DNA from: Rothia sp. ZJ932 | Lineage (GTDB): Bacteria > Actinomycetota > Actinomycetes > Actinomycetales > Micrococcaceae | Assembly: GCF_016924835.1 (NCBI RefSeq) | Contig: NZ_CP070480.1 | Coordinates: 434,001-498,000, forward strand | DNA: 64,000 bases | Direction: 5' to 3' | Shown: positions 60,009 to 64,000 of the stretch, piece by piece | How positions within the stretch are numbered: position 1 is the stretch's first letter | How the letters are laid out: each line of letters opens with the position of its first letter | Position numbers and translations under genes: made by a program | The notes under the pieces: generated by a model | What the model was told of the DNA's origin: nothing | Databases searched by the model: none | What the model saw: the letters and a program-made list of their open reading frames with translations, nothing else

Positions 60009-62798
60009 GTGCCAGCAAAGGCTAAGACCACCCATGGTAAATCCCTCTTGATTGTGGAATCCCCGTCAAAGGTGAAAACCATTAGCGGTTATCTCGGTGA
60101 TGCCTATGAGGTTGAATCTTCTATGGGGCATATCCGTGACCTCCCTCAGCCCTCAGAACTGCCCGAAGAACTGAAGAAGTCTCCGGTGGGTAAGTTCGCG
60201 GTTGACCTTGAAAACCAGTTCACCCCCTACTACGTGGTGAACACCGATAAGAAGAAAAAGGTCGCCGAACTCAAGCGTAAACTCAAAGAGGCGGACGCGC
60301 TCTACCTGGCAACCGATGGCGATAGGGAGGGTGAGGCTATTGCCTGGCACCTGCTGGAGGTACTTAAACCGAAGGTACCCGTCTACCGTCTGACTTTCCC
60401 TGAAATCACTAAGGAAGCTATTGAGCGTGCCTTTGGTGAGCTCCGCGAGATTGACAGTCACATGGTCGATGCGCAGGAGACCCGCCGTGTACTTGACCGC
60501 CTCTACGGCTACGAGATTTCTCCGGTGCTCTGGCGCAAGGTATCTCGCGGTTTGTCAGCCGGACGTGTGCAGTCCGTTGCTACCCGCCTGGTCGTTGAGC
60601 GAGAGCGTGAGCGCATGGCGTTCCGTTCCGCTAACTACTGGGATCTATCAGGAATCTTTGCAGCGAATAGCGGCGAATCTTTCAGCGCTAAACTGTCAGC
60701 CGTTGATGGTGCGCGTGTTGCATCAGGTAAAGATTTTGATGATGATGGCACTCTCAAAGCTGCCTCAAACGGTAAGGTCGCCCACCTGGATGAAGCTGCC
60801 GCTACCTCTTTGGCAAGCGGTCTTGAGGGCGCATCCTTCACCGTGCGTTCGGTGGAAACTAAGCCTTACACCCGCCGTCCGGCTGCGCCCTTTACAACCT
60901 CAACCTTGCAGCAGGAGGCAGCGCGTAAGCTGCGTTTCTCATCGCGCTCCACTATGCAAGTTGCCCAGCATCTGTATGAAAACGGTTACATCACCTACAT
61001 GCGTACCGACTCGGTGGCACTGTCAAATCAGGCGGTGAACGCTGCGCGTACCCAGGCGAATGAGCTTTACGGTGCTGAGTATGTGCCCGATAAGCCTCGC
61101 GTGTATGCGTCAAAGTCGAAGAACGCGCAGGAGGCGCACGAGGCAATCCGCCCCGCAGGCGACTCCTTCCGTACCCCCGCCCAGGTCAAATCTACTCTGA
61201 CCGCCGATGAGTTCCGCCTCTACGAGCTGATTTGGAAGCGCACCGTTGCCTCCCAGATGGCTGACGCTAAGGGCTCAACCGCCTCCACTAAGGTGGGCGG
61301 TGCTGCAACTGATGGACGCGATGCCGAGTTTAGCGCATCGGGTACCGTAATCACCTTCCGCGGTTTCTTGGCTGCCTACGAAGAGGGCAAGGACGCCTCA
61401 CGTGGCGAGGACGCGGTGAAGAAGGACGCAAAGAACGAAGAGAAACGCCTGCCTCAGATGAACGAGGGCGACGTGCTCACCGGTAGCGACATTGAAGCTG
61501 CCTCTCATCAGACCAGCCCGCCCCCGCGCTACACCGAAGCGTCCCTGGTGAAGGTGCTGGATGAGCTGGGCATCGGTCGCCCCTCCACCTACGCAGCAAC
61601 GATCTCAACCATCATGGACCGCGGTTACGTCAGCGTCCGCGGCGGTGCCCTAGTGCCCTCGTGGACTGCCTTCTCAGTGGTGCGTCTGCTTGAAGAGCAC
61701 TTCTCAAAGTACGTGGATTACGAGTTCACCGCAGAGATGGAAGAAGACCTCGACCGTATTGCCCGCGGCGAAGAAGCACGTACCGTATGGCTTAACGACT
61801 TCTACTTCGGTGGCGGTGAGAAGCGCGGTCTGAAGCCCATCGTTGATAACCTGGGCGATATCAACGCGCGCGCTATTAACTCCATCGAAATCGCAGACGG
61901 CATTAACCTGCGCGTCGGAAAATTCGGCCCCTACCTTGAAACCGGCGGGGGAATCGATACAGAAACCGGTGAAATCACCGACCCCGTTCGCGCGAATGTT
62001 CCTGCTGATATGGCACCCGATGAGCTGACCGCTGAGACTGCTACCGAATTGATCGAAAAGGGTAAATCTGACGGTCGCGAGCTGGGTATCGACCCCGAAA
62101 CCGGCCGCACCATTGTGGCACGTGACGGTCGCTTTGGCCCCTACGTCACCGAAATTATTCCCGAAATGAGTGAGGAAGAAATCCAGGTATGGATGGATGC
62201 CCAGCCCACCGAGTACTACAAGAACGGTCGCGCCAAGCCAAAGAAGAAGCCCAAGGCAGTAAAACCGCGCACCGCATCACTCTTCAAGTCAATGGACTTG
62301 GCAACAGTGAGCCTCGAAGACGCTCTGAAACTCATGACCTTACCGCGTGTACTGGGTATGGACACCGAAGGCACCGAAATTACCGCGCAGAACGGCCGCT
62401 TCGGCCCTTACCTCAAGAAGGGCACTGATTCGCGCTCGCTGGAGAGCGAAGACCAGATTTTCTCGCTGACTCTTGAACAGGCACTGGAGATCTACTCCCA
62501 GCCCAAGCAGCGCGGACGCGGAACCGCCAAGCCACCTCTGGCTGAGCTTGGTGTTGATCCGGTTTCTGAGAAGAAGATTGTGGTCAAGGACGGTCGTTTT
62601 GGTCCCTACATTACGGACGGGGCTACTAATATTACTGTTCCCCGCAGTGAAACCATTGAGTCGCTGACTCACGAACGCGCTGTGGAACTGCTCGCTGAAA
62701 AGCGCGCTAAAGGGCCGGTGAAACGCAAGACCGCGGCAAAGAAGACTACGGCAAAGAAACCTGCCGCTAAAAAGCCAGCAGCTAAGAAGACCTCGTAG
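60009..62798 (+). CDS. topA: DNA topoisomerase I (type IA)
   Basis: The 929-residue enzyme relaxes negative supercoils. The TOPRIM domain has LLIVESPSK and the metal site YLATDGDREGEAIAWH; the active Tyr is in YITYMRTDSVALS. The C-terminal part carries four repeats with FGPY (VGKFGPYLETG, RDGRFGPYVTE, QNGRFGPYLKK, KDGRFGPYITD) and no zinc-finger cysteines, followed by a Lys/Ala-rich tail of about 30 residues, as in other Actinobacteria. The GTG at 60009 has AAGGAG 5 bases upstream. Confidence 0.97.
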   Translation: MPAKAKTTHGKSLLIVESPSKVKTISGYLGDAYEVESSMGHIRDLPQPSELPEELKKSPVGKFAVDLENQFTPYYVVNTDKKKKVAELKRKLKEADALYLATDGDREGEAIAWHLLEVLKPKVPVYRLTFPEITKEAIERAFGELREIDSHMVDAQETRRVLDRLYGYEISPVLWRKVSRGLSAGRVQSVATRLVVERERERMAFRSANYWDLSGIFAANSGESFSAKLSAVDGARVASGKDFDDDGTLKAASNGKVAHLDEAAATSLASGLEGASFTVRSVETKPYTRRPAAPFTTSTLQQEAARKLRFSSRSTMQVAQHLYENGYITYMRTDSVALSNQAVNAARTQANELYGAEYVPDKPRVYASKSKNAQEAHEAIRPAGDSFRTPAQVKSTLTADEFRLYELIWKRTVASQMADAKGSTASTKVGGAATDGRDAEFSASGTVITFRGFLAAYEEGKDASRGEDAVKKDAKNEEKRLPQMNEGDVLTGSDIEAASHQTSPPPRYTEASLVKVLDELGIGRPSTYAATISTIMDRGYVSVRGGALVPSWTAFSVVRLLEEHFSKYVDYEFTAEMEEDLDRIARGEEARTVWLNDFYFGGGEKRGLKPIVDNLGDINARAINSIEIADGINLRVGKFGPYLETGGGIDTETGEITDPVRANVPADMAPDELTAETATELIEKGKSDGRELGIDPETGRTIVARDGRFGPYVTEIIPEMSEEEIQVWMDAQPTEYYKNGRAKPKKKPKAVKPRTASLFKSMDLATVSLEDALKLMTLPRVLGMDTEGTEITAQNGRFGPYLKKGTDSRSLESEDQIFSLTLEQALEIYSQPKQRGRGTAKPPLAELGVDPVSEKKIVVKDGRFGPYITDGATNITVPRSETIESLTHERAVELLAEKRAKGPVKRKTAAKKTTAKKPAAKKPAAKKTS

Positions 62799-62824
62799 CT
62801 TTCACGGGTAATCTCTAGCGTTTT

Positions 62825-62846
62825 GCCCAGTGCCCAGTGCCCAGTG
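62825..62846. repeat. Three tandem copies of the heptamer GCCCAGT
   Basis: GCCCAGT is repeated three times in a row just after topA in the 115-bp gap before the next gene. A further degenerate copy follows. Confidence 0.85.
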
Positions 62847-62913
62847 CTCAGGCGTCGAGTGTAGCGGGCAAACGTGGGGATTGAGCGATGACTGAAGATA
62901 GGTGGAATACGTG

Positions 62914-63723
62914 ATGAGTAAGGACGCTGTACAGAACAAAATTCCTGTGGGGCTTTCGACCTCCTGCCTGTTCCCGCTGGGCGTGCCTGAAACCTTTCAG
63001 GCAGCCGTTGATTTAGGGTACGACAGTGTTGAGGTTATGATTACCGGCAATGCCCTGAGCCAGGAGCCTCAGGATCTGTTGGATCTTGTGCAGAAGCACC
63101 AGAAACCTATCTCAGCTATTCACGCACCCACCCTGTTACTGACCCAGCAGGTGTGGGGACGTGCCTGGAACAAAATGCAGATGGCAGCTAGGATGACGCG
63201 CGCCGTGGGAGCGGATGTCATTGTTGCCCATCCACCTTTCAGATGGCAAAAAACCTACGCTAAGAATTTTGTAGAGGGCGTGCGGGTAGTCTCTGAGCAA
63301 GAGGGCGTGAAGATCGCGGTAGAGAACATGTACCCCTGGTCGTTCAAGGGTAAATCTATAGAGATGTATGCCCCGCACTGGGATCCGACCCGTTTTGATT
63401 ATCAGTGGATGACCTGGGATTTCTCGCACGCGGCGGCTTCGGGGGCAGATTCGCTTGAGATGGTCAAAAAAATGGGTTCACGCTTGGGGCATGTTCACCT
63501 CACGGACGGCTCGGGCGACAAACTCATGGATGAACACCTAGTACCGGGGCACGGTAACCAGAAGGTGGCTGAAACCCTTAACTACTTACGCGATACCAAC
63601 TGGGACGGCACGGTAGTTGCAGAAGTCTCCACCGGAAAAACCGCTAACCTCGATCGTTGCTATGCAATCCTCACCGAAACCCTAGAATTCGCCCACCGAC
63701 ACCTCGGTAACTCCCAACCGTAA
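62914..63723 (+). CDS. Sugar phosphate isomerase/epimerase-like TIM-barrel protein
   Basis: A 269-residue AP-endonuclease-2/xylose-isomerase-like barrel: PVGLSTSCLFPLG, GYDSVEVMITG, IVAHPPF, IAVENMYPW (metal-binding Glu), WDFSHAAASG and LGHVHLTDGSG. The residues fit a divalent-metal isomerase or epimerase site, but the substrate cannot be named. The ATG at 62914 has AGGTGG about 8 bases upstream. It precedes proC by 42 bases and may share its transcript. Confidence 0.82.
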   Translation: MSKDAVQNKIPVGLSTSCLFPLGVPETFQAAVDLGYDSVEVMITGNALSQEPQDLLDLVQKHQKPISAIHAPTLLLTQQVWGRAWNKMQMAARMTRAVGADVIVAHPPFRWQKTYAKNFVEGVRVVSEQEGVKIAVENMYPWSFKGKSIEMYAPHWDPTRFDYQWMTWDFSHAAASGADSLEMVKKMGSRLGHVHLTDGSGDKLMDEHLVPGHGNQKVAETLNYLRDTNWDGTVVAEVSTGKTANLDRCYAILTETLEFAHRHLGNSQP

Positions 63724-63765
63724 AGAAGCGGAATACAAGAGCTGAACTTGAAAGGAATTATCACT

Positions 63766-64000
63766 ATGTCACCTACCGTAGCTTTTTGCGGCACTGGCTC
63801 TATGAACGGCGCGATTCTGCGCGGATTGCTCGCCAGCGGTTTTGACCCCGCGCAGGTGCGTGCCACCACTCGCTCGCAAGAAAGCGCGTCCGCCCTTGCC
63901 ACTGAACTTGATGGCATTACCGTGCTGGCGGGTGAGAGCGTCGAGGACGCCAACGCCCGGGCGGTTGAGGGCGCGGACGTGGTGCTCTTGGGCGTCAAGC
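63766..64000 (+). CDS. proC: Pyrroline-5-carboxylate reductase, N-terminal part (cut by window end)
   Basis: The visible 78 residues form a Rossmann start: VAFCGTGSMNGAILRGLLASG, the G-x-G-x-M-x-x-A-I pattern of ProC, followed by VRATTRSQESASALA and GADVVLLGVK. ProC makes proline from pyrroline-5-carboxylate with NAD(P)H. An AAAGGAA site lies before the ATG. The rest of the gene is outside the window. Confidence 0.88.
   Translation, partial: MSPTVAFCGTGSMNGAILRGLLASGFDPAQVRATTRSQESASALATELDGITVLAGESVEDANARAVEGADVVLLGVK

Noticed and set aside
1-64000. CRISPR arrays, insertion sequences, integrases or prophage genes
   Set aside because: No regularly spaced repeats, transposase or integrase motifs were seen. 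The GGACGCG repeat is dispersed, not an array.

Overview
The window looks like chromosomal DNA of a Gram-positive actinobacterium of the family Micrococcaceae, most likely a Rothia-like organism. The evidence is the mid-50s GC content, GTG/TTG starts with AGGAG-type ribosome sites, a mycothiol-type arsenate reductase, a GlxR-type Crp regulator, the MarP protease, and the actinobacterial Tad/Flp pilus locus next to a DEAH helicase. The genus is an inference from gene content; no database search was possible. Most of the window is core chromosome. No prophage, insertion sequence, integrase or CRISPR array was seen.

Left edge (1-3000): a visibly AT-richer accessory locus on the minus strand. It holds a frameshifted gene for a small secreted protein, a hairpin, two overlapping FtsX/MacB-topology membrane proteins and the first codons of what may be their ATPase. 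It resembles a bacteriocin- or peptide-handling ABC system. 3100-8616: purF-purM, a two-TM membrane protein, a Phd/YefM antitoxin with a TGTACA operator and a wrecked RelE-type toxin, then L-asparaginase II and a sterol-carrier-family protein. 8720-15270: an MMPL transporter with its TetR regulator, then purD and purC. Four de novo purine genes (purF, purM, purD, purC) therefore lie within 12 kb.

15272-30436: lactate and arsenic functions. LldR and lactate permease LldP face the lldEFG lactate dehydrogenase genes across a 520-bp control region with an LldR-type operator. Then come an acyltransferase-like membrane protein, a second MMPL protein, a divergent arsenic module (acr3 / arsR-arsC), tRNA-Pro(CGG) and a large FAD/Fe-S D-lactate (2-hydroxyacid) dehydrogenase. 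30526-46081: a heterodimeric ABC exporter, a metallophosphoesterase beside a class A penicillin-binding protein, DUF4177, RidA, a Nudix protein, GlxR, MarP, AroQ, acetyl-CoA synthetase, endonuclease III and a second Nudix protein.

46117-55000: a family-A DNA polymerase-like protein, the Tad pilus genes (tadA, tadB, tadC, Flp-like pilin, TadE-like, a small unknown, TadG-like) and the associated helicase. DnaA-box-like sequences sit at two places in this locus. 55133-64000: two FMN-binding split-barrel proteins, an effector-binding-domain protein, tRNA-uridine hydroxylase TrhO, a methyltransferase, topoisomerase I, a sugar-isomerase-like TIM barrel and the start of proC.

The clearest unexplained signal is the heptamer GGACGCG/CGCGTCC. 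I found roughly 60 copies by eye where about 15 would be expected from base composition. Several are palindromic pairs, and one inverted pair forms an intergenic hairpin, a layout seen for DNA-uptake sequences in other bacteria. Together with the Tad pilus, known to be needed for transformation in Micrococcus luteus, this gives a testable hypothesis of sequence-marked DNA uptake.
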